Assembly: GCA_016722525.1 (NCBI GenBank)
Contig: JADKJB010000003.1
Coordinates: 310,001-374,000, forward strand
Source of the DNA: Bacteroidota bacterium
GTDB lineage: Bacteria; Bacteroidota; Bacteroidia; AKYH767-A; OLB10
Length of the DNA stretch: 64,000 nt
Direction: 5' to 3'
Shown: in pieces, positions 8,639 through 18,430 of the stretch
Numbering within the stretch: position 1 is the first letter of the stretch
Layout: the number at the start of each line of letters is the position of its first letter
Translations under genes and position numbers: made by a program
The notes under the pieces: generated by a model
Seen by the model: the letters and a program-made list of their open reading frames with translations, nothing else
Databases searched by the model: none
What the model was told of the DNA's origin: nothing

Positions 8639-9358
8639 CTATTTTGTCAGGTCCTCCATGGTATATCCATAACTCATAAAATCATCGCGATACAGATCAA
8701 ATACTTTTTCAGCCAGCTGTGGAGTATAAAATTGTTGATAGACAGGAATGTTATCTTTGAAATGACTCCAACGAACTTGTGAAAAATTCTTATCAAGGTC
8801 TCTGTTTTTTTTATGATGGTGACCACTGGTAATGCCACTGAGATCAAACCTGAAATTTTTCCTTTCATTTAAATCATTGATTGCATCATTCAGGTTTTCC
8901 AGCCTTATGATTTCATCATAACAATCTGTTAACTCGTACTCAAATCCTTTTTTCTGTAAAGCATAATGCGGATCACATGTATGAAGATCTGTTTTTGAAA
9001 GATATTTTACAAAGCTTTTAAATGATACATCCGCATTCCATCTCCACAAAGCCTTTTTAACAGGTTCATGCATTGTTTCATATTCCATGGTATGAATATA
9101 TCCACTAACGACTCTGTGAAACGGATTTCGAACCACTTTAAATTTATAAAATTCCTTATTTTTAAAGTCCTCCCTGCTTATGGGATGATTTTTAGAAAAA
9201 ACGTGCATTCTGTATTCATGAACCCAGGGATTGTATTGAAGGGCTTCTTCAAGCAGTCCCATATGACGAAAAAACATTTTTGTCAAAATGGTACAGCCCG
9301 CTTTTGGACTCCAATCCATAATAATCTTGTTTTTACTGTCGATTAAGGAAGTGATCAT
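8639..9358 (-). CDS. Sulfotransferase family 2 (carbohydrate sulfotransferase-like)
   Basis: 239 residues. It has the two PAPS-binding elements of the family: a 5'-phosphosulfate loop near the N-terminus (WSPKAGCTILTKMFF, residues 16-30) and a 3'-phosphate motif (VVRNPFHRVVSGYIHTM). The sequence resembles the Sulfotransfer_2/HNK-1 group that sulfates sugars of glycans or glycolipids. The acceptor cannot be predicted; surface polysaccharide is plausible in this phylum. No PAPS synthesis genes are adjacent. The start is ATG 9358, served by a promoter with both boxes about 30-60 bases upstream. The gene seems complete and monocistronic. Confidence 0.85.
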   Translation of the reverse strand: MITSLIDSKNKIIMDWSPKAGCTILTKMFFRHMGLLEEALQYNPWVHEYRMHVFSKNHPISREDFKNKEFYKFKVVRNPFHRVVSGYIHTMEYETMHEPVKKALWRWNADVSFKSFVKYLSKTDLHTCDPHYALQKKGFEYELTDCYDEIIRLENLNDAINDLNERKNFRFDLSGITSGHHHKKNRDLDKNFSQVRWSHFKDNIPVYQQFYTPQLAEKVFDLYRDDFMSYGYTMEDLTK

Positions 9359-9983
9359 TTTGACGGGATATAAGTGCTTTAATTTATGCGAATTTAGAAA
9401 AAAAATGCAGAATCAAAAGAGATTAAATTTAATGTTTATAGTTTCTCCGGAATTGCATTATTTTTTGGTTCGTTTATTAATTTATAGCAATATGTGCTTA
9501 ATTTGTTTGCATAATGCTAAAGGCAACAAGAATTTAGAGTTTCCCTGGGACTTCTTTCGTAAGCTTTACGGGGTATGCATTTTATATTTTCAGCAACCCA
9601 CTTATTTGATTGCAAACACCCCTATCATTGTCGATCCTAAAGTTGTTATAAGGAATTTATTTGGTCGTAATTTTATGGAAACATCCACAATCTCATTTTT
9701 CTATAAAACTGAGGAGTATTTGGTAATGGTTGTAGCAGTAATCCTAAAAGAAACTTCAGTGTTTTTCGAATGAAGATAGCGGAAACAAAAAGAATAGGAA
9801 CTTGTGCTGAGTCAGAAATTGAATTTGGTATGCGATAGTTTGGAAAAAGTTAGAGCGCTTTAGTTTGCCACACAAAAGAGCTCTTCTCTTCTTTTCTTTT
9901 ATCAAAAATAAAAAAAAGTTTTAATTGCCAATGTCTCTGATTCTGAATAAATGGATCAGAAGGTCAAGGTCGGTCTGAATAAA
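9359..9983. other. Intergenic region, no supported gene
   Basis: Apart from the sulfotransferase promoter, no supported feature. A plus-strand ORF runs through part of it (ATG 9403 to 9773), but it resembles no family I know, has an AT-driven composition and overlaps the promoter. An 11-base direct repeat, TCTGAATAAAT, is at 9942-9952 and 9974-9984. Confidence 0.4.
9389..9417 (-). promoter_or_regulatory. Putative promoter of the sulfotransferase gene
   Basis: Minus strand: TTTG (9414-9417), a 17-base spacer and TAAATTCG (9389-9396), one mismatch from TAnnTTTG. The start codon lies about 30 bases downstream. The same TAAATTCG octamer occurs upstream of the zinc peptidase gene (17120-17127). 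Confidence 0.5.
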
Positions 9984-12900
9984 TCAGTTGCTTAAAAAAT
10001 CAACTTTCTTTGTGTTATCATCTCCAACCACATCCACTATTTTATTTATTGGATCAATTCCGGCCTCATAGGGTTTTCTATCTAGAATTAGTGTAAATTG
10101 TGTCTCCTTTTTGGAAATAAAATGTTTTTGGAGATAGATGAGATCTCCTTGTTTTTTATTTTCTTGAGGTTCGGCATAAACACCAATTTCGATCCAGTCG
10201 CTGACTGGAATTTCCGTTTCTTTTCCAAGGGAATCGGCCCTGTATTTTTGTGATTGTACTTTCAGGGATAATGCATATTTCCCATCAGTTGTTTTGCCTG
10301 CATTTGCTTCCAGCGCACGATTATTGAAAAGTGTGATGGTTTCAAACAAATCTGTAATGAGGTATTTTAAAGAGTCAGGAGTATTTTCAATGAATGCATC
10401 AACGGCATGATGTGAAGTAGGATAGGGAGGTTCTTTATATCCGAAATCAGTTAAAAGCTTTCGGAGAGATTTATTTACATTATCTTCTCCAATCATTTCT
10501 CGTAAGTAATACATCACCAAACTTCCTTTGTTGTAATGAATGTATCCCTGATTTTCAACCAGCATTAACGGTAGTTCTTTTAAGCGTTCTCTCCCTCTTT
10601 CGCGGAGATATTTATCCATTTCATACTTCAGGAATTTTTTCATTGCATTTCTTCCATATTCTTTCTCCATAACCATGAGCGCTGACTATTGTGAAAATGT
10701 TTCTGTCATCATGGTAGCACCTTGCATTTCAGAGGAAATTTCCTGATGTGCCCAGTATTGATGAGCCATTTCATGAGCAACTACATAAAATACCATATCA
10801 ATATCATCTTCATCTTCAATTTTTGCAATGAAGCCTATTCCTTCAGAGTATGGCATGGTTCCCGGAAACGCCTGTGCAAATGCTGCATATCTGGGAAATT
10901 CAATTATCCGTACCTGTTTGTGATAGTAAGGGCCGAAATTCTCAATATAATAGTCGAGTGATTTTTTCATGGAACGCTCCATGTTTTCAACATTATATTT
11001 GTGTTTGGAATCATAATAAACTTCCACATCAATGCCGTTGTGATTCGATCGGGCTACTTCAAACTTTGCTGAGATGAATGCATAGAAGTTAACTGAATAA
11101 TGATCAAGTTTATAATGGTAGACATTGCGTCCGTTCTTTTTCTGCATATCAACCTTCGTACCTGGAGCAATTGCAATTTGGTCAGCAGAAGTGCTAAACC
11201 AGGATTCTACGTTTACCCAATCGGAGTTATTACTTAAATAATTATTCATGCAATTTGCATTGCAATTTCGTTCGAGCTTAGGCATTCTTTCAATTTCCGA
11301 CAGCCCATGATCCTTTCGCTGATCTTTTTCCTGCAATTCATAGTTAGGCTGATATCCGATTTGTGGAACAAAATCTCGATTATTAAAAAATGAACCGTTG
11401 TCGACTACAGAACTGAAGCTCACCTCATTCTCAAATCCTTCAGCATAATAATCGGAGGTGAATTCAATTAATATACTATCGCCCGGTTGAAGTGGTTTGT
11501 TCAATGCATAAATACGATACAGTAATTTTTTATTATCCAGAATGTTTTTAGAAGCCGGTATTTTAACTTCTGATTTAAAGTATCTGGGCATCGTAATGTG
11601 AATGGAGTCTATAGCTATTGTTCCTTTGTTTTTTGACCAGAAAGAACCTTTGATGTTTAACTTTCTCTCTTCAGGAAATAAATCAATATAATATTTAAAA
11701 TCGGTTGCTCTCGGTTGATTGATTCCATTATACCTTTTAAATTGTTTTTCATATTCAGCCTGAGAATTTTCCTGTTCTTTAGTGGACTCATGTTCATTCA
11801 GAATTTCGATGTTGTAAAAGACAAATCCGGCAGTGAGGGTCCAAATTATAAAAATGACAGACAGGTATCTACCAGTTTTGCTTTTAAAACCGTTTCCAAT
11901 TTGAATCATTTTAAATTGGAAAGAGGATTCTTTCCCTCTCACCCATGCAAAAACCGAAAGTATGCCAATCATGAGAGCAACCAATGCCCAGTATATCCTG
12001 AACCAGGTAAGACTTTTAATAAAAGGACCGAATCCATTCATATCGGAATAAGTGAAGGAAGGTTTGCCTCCATACTGCACCATATTGGAATCTACTTCCA
12101 ACGCCATCCACACAAAGCTGTTTACTAACAGGAACACTACAAATGCAAAAAACGCCAGGTATTTATTATTGATCAATGAATGAATGAACATGGCCATAGC
12201 TACCATCATCAGAAGACCAACATAATCAATCACCAACAGTGTTTTAATGTATACATCAATTCGAACATCCGTAAAGCCTTTAACATATTGGACAATGACA
12301 CAAGTGATAATGCAAATTACCTGAACTACAAAAATAACAATGGCCATAGAGGTAAATTTCGACAGGTACGAAATCCATGTCGGGTGAGGCGTAGCATCAT
12401 AAATTTCTTCAATCTTGCTTTCCCTTTCCTTCCAAACAAGCTGTCCGGAATAAATGATGATAATGGCAATCAGAAAAATGTAAAAGGCTCCCTGTATAGA
12501 ATCGATCATGGAATAGGTCACAGGATAAGTGGATAACCCATAAGGTCCGGAATTGGATATTAATGAAGGAATAAAATTCATCAGGCCTGCAACTATCAAA
12601 ACGATAAATGCCGGGCTTTTTAAAATTCCCAGTACCTCATATTTGAGTCGTGTCCTGAACATTGTCCAGGCTGCATTTTGATTGTAGGATGGGTTTACTG
12701 ATGGAAGTGGTTGATAGGAAGTAGTAGTAAATTCATCCTCATTTTGAATCTTCTGCTTCTTTAATTTTTTTGTTTTTTCAGTGAAGGAAAACACTTTTGC
12801 TGTTATTGCAATAAGTACTACGCTTATACCCAACCAAATTAAACGATTGTAGAGATACAATCCAATTAGAGGTAATATTTCATTATTTTTCTGGTTAACA

Positions 12901-13568
12901 GTCCAGTACTTTGTTAAAATTGCAAATGTTGAATTCCCATAAGGATCCATTAAAATAGCCAGCCATTCTGTATCAAGATCTTCTGCGAATTCGCCTGCAA
13001 TACCTGTCGCCAGAAGCAATGCGAGTGATCCAATAAAAGCCGCAATAGTATTTCGTGTTAAAGCAGCAATCATAAAAACTATCGCTCCGCTGAAAAATGT
13101 ATTGGGTATTGCCAGTTGAAAAATTGCAGCGAGGTGTGCATTGAGGAATAGCGGACCTACTTTTTCAGGTTCCATATCAGGCATCATGCATCCAATTATA
13201 ATTCCAAGAGATACACCTATTAATGGGATTACTGAAATGGTAATAGCACCTAAAAACCGACCAATGAGATATTGCAAGCGATGTACGGGTGTGGTGAAAA
13301 TTATCTGATAGGTGTTGTAGGAGAAATCACGGGTTGTGGATGCAAGGATAAACGAGGTTGTCATTAGTAATGTGAGGAATGACATCACGGAATAATAAGT
13401 CTGAATTACAAACGGTGCATTTTTAGTAATGTTTCCGAATGAACCTCCCACCGAGATACTGTCACTATAAGTTGCTCCAAAAATCAAGAGTGCATTAATA
13501 ACGAAAAAAATATACACCATTGGCTGACGTAGCCAATACTTTATTTCGAAAATAAAAAACTTCATCAT
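9984..13568 (-). CDS. ABC-2 permease fused to M1-family aminopeptidase domain, interrupted by one in-frame TAG
   Basis: One frame of 1,194 codons, broken only by TAG at 10686-10688. The N-terminal half (residues about 1-550) is an ABC-2 permease with two sets of membrane helices. The C-terminal part (about 590-1194) is an M1 metallopeptidase with the zinc motif HEMAH (932-936) and the downstream Glu in GATMMTETFSQ (E956). In this family the motif continues ETxxQYSALM, so the stop stands where a Tyr codon (TAT or TAC) is expected, and the frame then goes on with SALMVMEKEYG to a normal end. This is either a point nonsense mutation or a one-base sequence error. The gene overlaps its ATPase partner by four bases. 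Known relatives in Bacteroidota share the same fusion; the substrate is unknown. Confidence 0.9.
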
Positions 13569-14431
13569 GAGTTAATAGTTTTGAAAAATACATCTTCAAG
13601 ATCGGCCTCAGCTTTTTTAAATCCATCACCGGGATCTACTTCACTGTAAACGTGAATGAGTGGTTTGCCGGAAACCAATTTGCCTGAAATAAGTTGAAAA
13701 TTTTTCTGATATTTTTCCATCTCCTCTTTGCTGATAGTCTTTTCCCAGATTTTTCCTTTCAACGTCTCTAATGCCGAATCGGGTTGACCCGCAAAAAGTA
13801 ATTTGCCTTTATCAATGATGGCCATGGTAGGACAAAGTTCACGTACGTCCTGGACTATGTGTGTAGAGAGAATAACAATTACGTTTTCTCCAATTTCTGC
13901 AAGCAGATTATAAAAACGGTTACGTTCACCGGGATCGAGGCCTGCTGTGGGTTCATCCACAATGATTAGTTGTGGATTGCCAATCAGTGATTGTGCAATT
14001 CCAAATCTTTGCTTCATGCCGCCTGAGAATCCACTGATCGATTTTTTGCGATGCTGAAACAAATTCACTCTGTTCAACAAGGCAAGCACCAGTTCTTTTC
14101 GCTCCTTAGTATTTACAATTCCTTTCAGAACAGCAATATGGTCAAGCATCTCATAGGCTGTCACTCGAGGGTATACGCCAAATTCCTGAGGCAGATAACC
14201 TAAAATTTGTCGTACTTTTTGTTTTTCTTTCAACACATCCAGTTCACCAAGCATCACCGTACCGCTGTCGGCTTCCTGCAGTGTTGCAATGGTGCGCATC
14301 AATGTTGATTTACCGGCTCCGTTGGGTCCCAGTAATCCGAACATACCATGGGGTATCACCATAGATACGTTATCGAGTGCCTTTACCCCGTTTGGGTAAG
14401 TTTTGCAAAGGTTATTAATGACTAATTCCAT
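13565..14431 (-). CDS. ABC transporter ATP-binding protein, partner of the permease/M1 peptidase
   Basis: 288 residues. Walker A GPNGAGKST, ABC signature SGFSGGMKQR, Walker B LIIVDEPTAGLD and the H-loop (STHIV) are all present. It is a drug/antibiotic-type (ABC-2) ATPase that would energise the permease encoded just downstream, with which it overlaps by four bases (13565-13568). The C-terminal region after about 225 is a variable extension, as is usual in this class. An inverted repeat lies 28 bases upstream of the start. Confidence 0.93.
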   Translation of the reverse strand: MELVINNLCKTYPNGVKALDNVSMVIPHGMFGLLGPNGAGKSTLMRTIATLQEADSGTVMLGELDVLKEKQKVRQILGYLPQEFGVYPRVTAYEMLDHIAVLKGIVNTKERKELVLALLNRVNLFQHRKKSISGFSGGMKQRFGIAQSLIGNPQLIIVDEPTAGLDPGERNRFYNLLAEIGENVIVILSTHIVQDVRELCPTMAIIDKGKLLFAGQPDSALETLKGKIWEKTISKEEMEKYQKNFQLISGKLVSGKPLIHVYSEVDPGDGFKKAEADLEDVFFKTINS

Positions 14432-14458
14432 AGAAAGGGGTTTATAAAATACAAAGAA

Positions 14459-14486
14459 AGGAATTACTTGTTAAAAAGCAATTCCT
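14459..14486. promoter_or_regulatory. Inverted repeat upstream of the ABC ATPase gene
   Basis: AGGAATTACTT (14459-14469) and AAGCAATTCCT (14476-14486) form 11-bp arms with one G.T pair and a six-base loop, starting 28 bases before the ATPase start. It lies between the regulator gene and the ATPase gene. It could be an operator, an RNA processing stem or an attenuator. No T-run follows on the minus strand. Confidence 0.4.
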
Positions 14487-14561
14487 CTTTGTGACGACTT
14501 CACTGAAGTTAAAGTTACATTTTGATGTGGCAGATGCAAATGAATTCGCCGGTTCCTATAT

Positions 14562-14858
14562 TTAACTGGTTTTGCCGGGCTGCAAATATTGTTTGAGATT
14601 CTCGACATAATTTTCAAAAGCCTTTATACCTGTTTTTGTGATTTTGCAGGTGGTAAGAGGATAATTATCTCTGAAACTTTTAGCAACTTCGATATAACCG
14701 GCCTCGGTAAGTTTTGCGATCTGTACACTCAGGTTTCCTGCAGTGGCGCCAGTTTTTTCTTTGAGGTAAGAGAATTCAGCTTCCTTAATGCCAATAAGAA
14801 GTGAAACCACTGAGAGCCTTAGTTGTGAATGCAATAAAGGATCAAGTTCTTTAAACAT
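14562..14858 (-). CDS. Winged-helix transcriptional regulator (HTH_34/MarR-like)
   Basis: 98 residues, fully helical start then a wing. The pattern LDPLLHSQLRLSVVSLL...FSYLKEKTGATAGNLSVQIAKLTEAGYIEVAKSF matches the small HTH_34 group, seen next to ABC exporters in many Bacteroidota. It should bind DNA as a dimer. The recognition helix is within TAGNLSVQIAKLTEAGYI. Its target is probably the operon's own promoter, where a perfect palindrome sits between the two promoter boxes (16250-16264). It is transcribed with the flanking membrane protein and ABC genes. Confidence 0.88.
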   Translation of the reverse strand: MFKELDPLLHSQLRLSVVSLLIGIKEAEFSYLKEKTGATAGNLSVQIAKLTEAGYIEVAKSFRDNYPLTTCKITKTGIKAFENYVENLKQYLQPGKTS

Positions 14859-14883
14859 AGAATTGTGTTTTCATGTGGATGAA

Positions 14884-15483
14884 TTAAACTGATTGAGAAA
14901 GATTCACCTGTTTTTTGAACCTGTTTTTGAGCATATGTCCGGGAACAATATATCCCAAAAGTACAGCAGCGGCTAGAAGCAGTAATTGAATTTCAAATCC
15001 TACAAAAAATGCAGCGATACCTAAAATCCAGTTAATGATTCCACCAAGGACAAGCGGTTGAAATTTAACAGCACCTCCCGAAATGAATAACCAGGTTCCA
15101 TAAATGATCATAACAAGCGGATACGTTGACAAACCTAACTTCGACATGCTGAACAAAACAATAAATAATGAAACGAGAAATGATATGACCACATATTTCA
15201 TGACGTCATCAACGTATGATCGCACTTTTTGTTTGCGCTCTTGTTTGTAGGAGTATATCCCGGTTGCTATTCCTCCCAAAGGCATTAATATGGCCCATGG
15301 TAAGGATGAATTTTCATAATTAATCTGCATGAGAAAATAGCTAATAGTGCTTGCAGCGAAAACTAACCATCCCCAAATAAGATAGTAAAAACTATCATCC
15401 TGAATATCATTCTGAGCTGTTTTTATCATTCTGCTGATAACCTCAAAACTTTCGTGTTCGGTAAGTGATTTCTCGTTTTGCAT
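14884..15483 (-). CDS. Multi-pass membrane protein of unknown function
   Basis: 199 residues. A cytoplasmic N-terminus (about 1-30) with an SFEVISRMIKTAQND stretch is followed by five or six membrane helices and a basic tail (KNRFKKQ). I know no family name. Similar proteins often sit beside HTH_34 regulators and ABC genes, and here it lies 25 bases upstream of the regulator. It may sense a membrane state or modulate the regulator; that is inference. Confidence 0.75.
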   Translation of the reverse strand: MQNEKSLTEHESFEVISRMIKTAQNDIQDDSFYYLIWGWLVFAASTISYFLMQINYENSSLPWAILMPLGGIATGIYSYKQERKQKVRSYVDDVMKYVVISFLVSLFIVLFSMSKLGLSTYPLVMIIYGTWLFISGGAVKFQPLVLGGIINWILGIAAFFVGFEIQLLLLAAAVLLGYIVPGHMLKNRFKKQVNLSQSV

Positions 15484-15561
15484 GATGTTACTATTTATTT
15501 TAAATTAATTTTAGTGTTTAAAAATACATGTGGTGTATTGCCCATCATATAGAAGTTTTTA

Positions 15562-16209
15562 TTATTGAACTTCTTTGAGGGTTTGCTTTGCTTTGTCGAG
15601 CCCCCATGATGGCATAATAGAAGAAGCAGATTTAAACTCGGCGAATTTCTGTATGGACTGATTCAATAAATCGGCCGCAACTTTTTTGCTTCCGCCATAT
15701 TCTTCAGGCGTATACATGGCTGCAAGTCCCTGCAACAAATAAGGGCGGGGATTTGTTGCATCCTGAATAATAGCGGCACTCAACAACTGATTTGCCTGCA
15801 TTCCTAGTTCGTACCCTCTTGCCATTGGATCAATAGAAATTTTCATACTAATTATCCAACTTTTTAATGTACTTATTTCTGAATTCGCAGGAGAAAGCGT
15901 GACAGCTTTTTCTAAAATCAACAATGATTGATCATAATAACGGTCGGCCTGAATGTTTTCTTTCGCTTCCATACCAGCCTTTAAGTAGGCATACGATTCA
16001 TAATAGAAAATGAGCCATTCTCCACTATTTTCTTTTGAAATTTTTTCAAAGACACCTGCCTGATTGAGCCAGGAGTCCATTCCTGAAATTTTTTCCATGC
16101 CTGAGATTTCTTTTTCCATTTGCTTAATAAATGTTTTATCCGATGCATTCACAAGAACAGGAATTGTCAGCATCATTAATGCAATTAGAATTTGTTTGAA
16201 GTTTTTCAT
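15562..16209 (-). CDS. Exported helical (TPR-like) protein of unknown function
   Basis: 215 residues. A signal peptide (about 1-22, LIALMMLTIPVLVNAS) is followed by helices in a TPR-like pattern, with ADRYYDQSLLILEKAVTLSPANSEI and NPRPYLLQGLAAMYTPEEYGGSKK. It is probably periplasmic. It is the first gene of the regulator/ABC operon and has the best promoter in the window, with a palindrome between the -33 and -7 boxes. The function cannot be stated from the sequence. It ends 78 bases before the next gene. Confidence 0.7.
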   Translation of the reverse strand: MKNFKQILIALMMLTIPVLVNASDKTFIKQMEKEISGMEKISGMDSWLNQAGVFEKISKENSGEWLIFYYESYAYLKAGMEAKENIQADRYYDQSLLILEKAVTLSPANSEISTLKSWIISMKISIDPMARGYELGMQANQLLSAAIIQDATNPRPYLLQGLAAMYTPEEYGGSKKVAADLLNQSIQKFAEFKSASSIMPSWGLDKAKQTLKEVQ

Positions 16210-16236
16210 GAGCTTTCTATTTTAATTAGTACGTCA

Positions 16237-16268
16237 CAAATGTAAAGTAGTTTATAATATAAACCAAA
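16237..16268 (-). promoter_or_regulatory. Promoter with palindromic operator in its spacer
   Basis: Read on the minus strand: TTTG (16265-16268), then GTTTATATTATAAAC (16250-16264), five bases, and TACATTTG (16237-16244). The spacer is 20 bases, and both boxes match the Bacteroidota consensus exactly. The palindrome has perfect 7-base arms around one central base and lies immediately after the -33 box, a classic repressor position. The start codon of the first operon gene is about 28 bases downstream. Confidence 0.75.
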
Positions 16269-16360
16269 TAAATATTAATTTACTTTTATAAAGAACTATA
16301 AATCAATAGAATAAATTTATTGAGAATTTTATAATTTAATATAAACCAGCTTGAGGGCAT

Positions 16361-16394
16361 AAAAAAAACCAACATTTTAAATGTTGGTTTTTGA
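16361..16394 (-). terminator. Intrinsic terminator of the zinc peptidase gene
   Basis: AACCAACATTT and AAATGTTGGTT pair around a very short loop. On the minus strand the stem is followed by eight Ts. It is about 25 bases past the stop of the zinc peptidase gene. Confidence 0.85.
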
Positions 16395-16418
16395 TAACTT
16401 AAGAAGAACCCGGAATTA

Positions 16419-17096
16419 TTAATCTCTGCGGCCCATGTAAATCATAATATAATAAGCAAGAGTTGCAAGAGCTGAAAGTGCAGCAACTACGTAAGTCATT
16501 GCAGCCCACCAAAGCGCATTTTTTGCCATAACAAGTTCCTGAGGGTTGGCAGTGCGGCTGCTTTCTAACCAAGCCATAGCTCTGTTACTTGCATCGAATT
16601 CAACCGGGAGAGTGACAAAACTGAATAATGTTATGAGACCGAACATTACAATTCCTATGAGTAACAGACTTGGAAAAGTATTTACGAGTAAAATTCCTGC
16701 AAGTATTACCCAATGCACCCATTTGGAACCAATATTAACAACAGGGACTAAGGCTGAACGCAATTGCAACCAGGTATAAGCTCTTGCATGTTGCACAGCG
16801 TGTCCGCATTCATGTGCAGATACTGCAGCAGAGGCAGCGCTTCTACCATAATATACATCATGACTTAAGTTAACCGTTTTATCAAGTGGATTGTAGTGGT
16901 CTGTTAGTTGCCCTTCCACAGAAATTATTTTTACATCATTGATTCCATTATCATGAAGCATTTTTTCTGCGATTTCTTTTCCGCTAAGTCCTGAACCAAT
17001 GGTTATTTCAGAATATTGTTTAAATTTTCGTTTTAACTGCATACTTATCAGCCAACCGATGAGCATGAATGCAATTGAAATAATGTAAATGATCAT
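16419..17096 (-). CDS. YugP-type zinc metallopeptidase (Zn_peptidase_2)
   Basis: 225 residues. One N-terminal membrane helix (about 3-20), then the zinc motif HECGH (95-99) in SAHECGHAVQHARAY, and three further helices. The last part contains the conserved FDASNRAMAWL region. This is the arrangement of the YugP family of membrane zinc peptidases (Pfam PF04298). The substrate is unknown. It is transcribed alone, with a terminator just after it; a TAAATTCG -7-like box lies at 17120-17127. Confidence 0.92.
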   Translation of the reverse strand: MIIYIISIAFMLIGWLISMQLKRKFKQYSEITIGSGLSGKEIAEKMLHDNGINDVKIISVEGQLTDHYNPLDKTVNLSHDVYYGRSAASAAVSAHECGHAVQHARAYTWLQLRSALVPVVNIGSKWVHWVILAGILLVNTFPSLLLIGIVMFGLITLFSFVTLPVEFDASNRAMAWLESSRTANPQELVMAKNALWWAAMTYVVAALSALATLAYYIMIYMGRRD

Positions 17097-17282
17097 ATTT
17101 TTGAGTGTTATTAATTGTGCGAATTTAAGATAAATACAGTGTTTTCCTTTTATGCCTATGGCGTTTTAACAAAAAAAGTTGCTCATTGTTATCGCATTCA
17201 ATTAAATATTTGAACGAATAGGTTTCAAAATCCCTTAACGTAGAATTATTTTATTGAAATTCAGCTATATACGTTAAGAATT

Positions 17283-18380
17283 TTATTCCCATCTGAAAAA
17301 TTTAACCGCCAAAGCATAAGCGGCAATGCCCCATAAGATAATAACTAAAAGATGAAAAGAAATGTCATAAAGACCGGCACCTTCGAAAGCTACCTTTCTT
17401 AAGGCGTCATTGAGATAAGTAAGAGGAAGAATTTTACACAAAGGCTGTAACCAACTTGGAAACGATTCGATAGGGAAAAAAGTTCCGGAGAGAAGAAACT
17501 GCGGCAGTGTAATCAGGTTTGCCAGAGGTGGAATCATGGATTCGTTTTTTGCCAGTCCCGATATAATAAATCCAAATCCCATAAAGACAAGCAATCCCAT
17601 TGCTGCCAGCAATAACATGAACAGAGCGGTTAACAGCCCGTGCACTAATGTAAATCCGAAAGCAAAATAGCCAATTGAAATTATGAAAATTGCACCGAGC
17701 ATAGCAAAAACAAGTCGACTCAATGCTTCTCCCATAAGAATAAAAGGTTTTTGTATTGGCGTTGCGAAAAAGCGTTTAATCACGAGTGTTTGTCTTAAGT
17801 TAAAGAAAACAAAAGCAGTTCCAAAAACTCCGGTACTCAGAATGGAGAATCCCAATTGACCAGGCAGAATAAAATCTATCATGGAATACTTTCTTCCTTT
17901 CACTTGTGAAGGCCTCAATTCTGCCACCAAACCGGATGGTTGCATATCTTTAAGATTCAGCTGATTGATGAGATTTTCTAAAACCGATTTCAAAACAGAT
18001 CCTTTATCCATAGATGCTGCTGACGTTTGCATGTCGAGAAAATAAAGTGGACCAGCACTGTCGGGATTAGTTTTAATGGTGATAACGGCATCAATACGTC
18101 CTTTCTCCAGTTCAGTGTATAATTCATTGTCGGAATTAGCTTCCATCAATTGAATCCCTTGAATAGCTTTTAACTGCCGATAAACAGGATTGTTTTTTTC
18201 TGAAGTGGAATGAATCCCTAAATCAAGGTTTAATGAATTCCCGCCGAGAAAACCAAAAACAAGAATAAAAATAAGTGGAAACAACAACGTAAAAACTACC
18301 GCAGATGGGCTACGTGTTATAGAACGAAAACTCGCTTTTGAAATGGCAAGCATCGCATAAAGTTGTTTGTATTTTTTCAT
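17283..18380 (-). CDS. ABC-2 type transporter permease
   Basis: 365 residues. One N-terminal membrane helix, a large extracytoplasmic domain (about 50-180) and five C-terminal helices. The ending region (PPLANLITLPQFLLSGTFFPIESFPSWL) is typical of ABC-2 export permeases of the YhhJ/YadH class. It pairs with the ATPase encoded 50 bases upstream. Export of lipids, drugs or polysaccharide is possible; nothing in the sequence decides. Confidence 0.9.
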   Translation of the reverse strand: MKKYKQLYAMLAISKASFRSITRSPSAVVFTLLFPLIFILVFGFLGGNSLNLDLGIHSTSEKNNPVYRQLKAIQGIQLMEANSDNELYTELEKGRIDAVITIKTNPDSAGPLYFLDMQTSAASMDKGSVLKSVLENLINQLNLKDMQPSGLVAELRPSQVKGRKYSMIDFILPGQLGFSILSTGVFGTAFVFFNLRQTLVIKRFFATPIQKPFILMGEALSRLVFAMLGAIFIISIGYFAFGFTLVHGLLTALFMLLLAAMGLLVFMGFGFIISGLAKNESMIPPLANLITLPQFLLSGTFFPIESFPSWLQPLCKILPLTYLNDALRKVAFEGAGLYDISFHLLVIILWGIAAYALAVKFFRWE

Positions 18381-18430
18381 TCTTCACAATTAATAAGCAC
18401 CTGACTCAGGAATTCCAGTGAGGTGGTAGG

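Noticed and set aside
9288..9773. 161-codon plus-strand ORF
   Set aside because: Its first part is antisense to the sulfotransferase, it covers that gene's promoter, and the product resembles no family. The AT-rich composition explains a chance ORF.
9942..9984. Direct repeat TCTGAATAAAT, two copies 32 bases apart
   Set aside because: Short and AT-rich, overlaps a gene end; no sign of a mobile element or recombination site.
9984..10676. Separate 230-residue gene starting MVMEKEYG
   Set aside because: Same frame as the upstream permease-peptidase, only four codons after the TAG, and it is the end of the M1 domain, not an independent protein.
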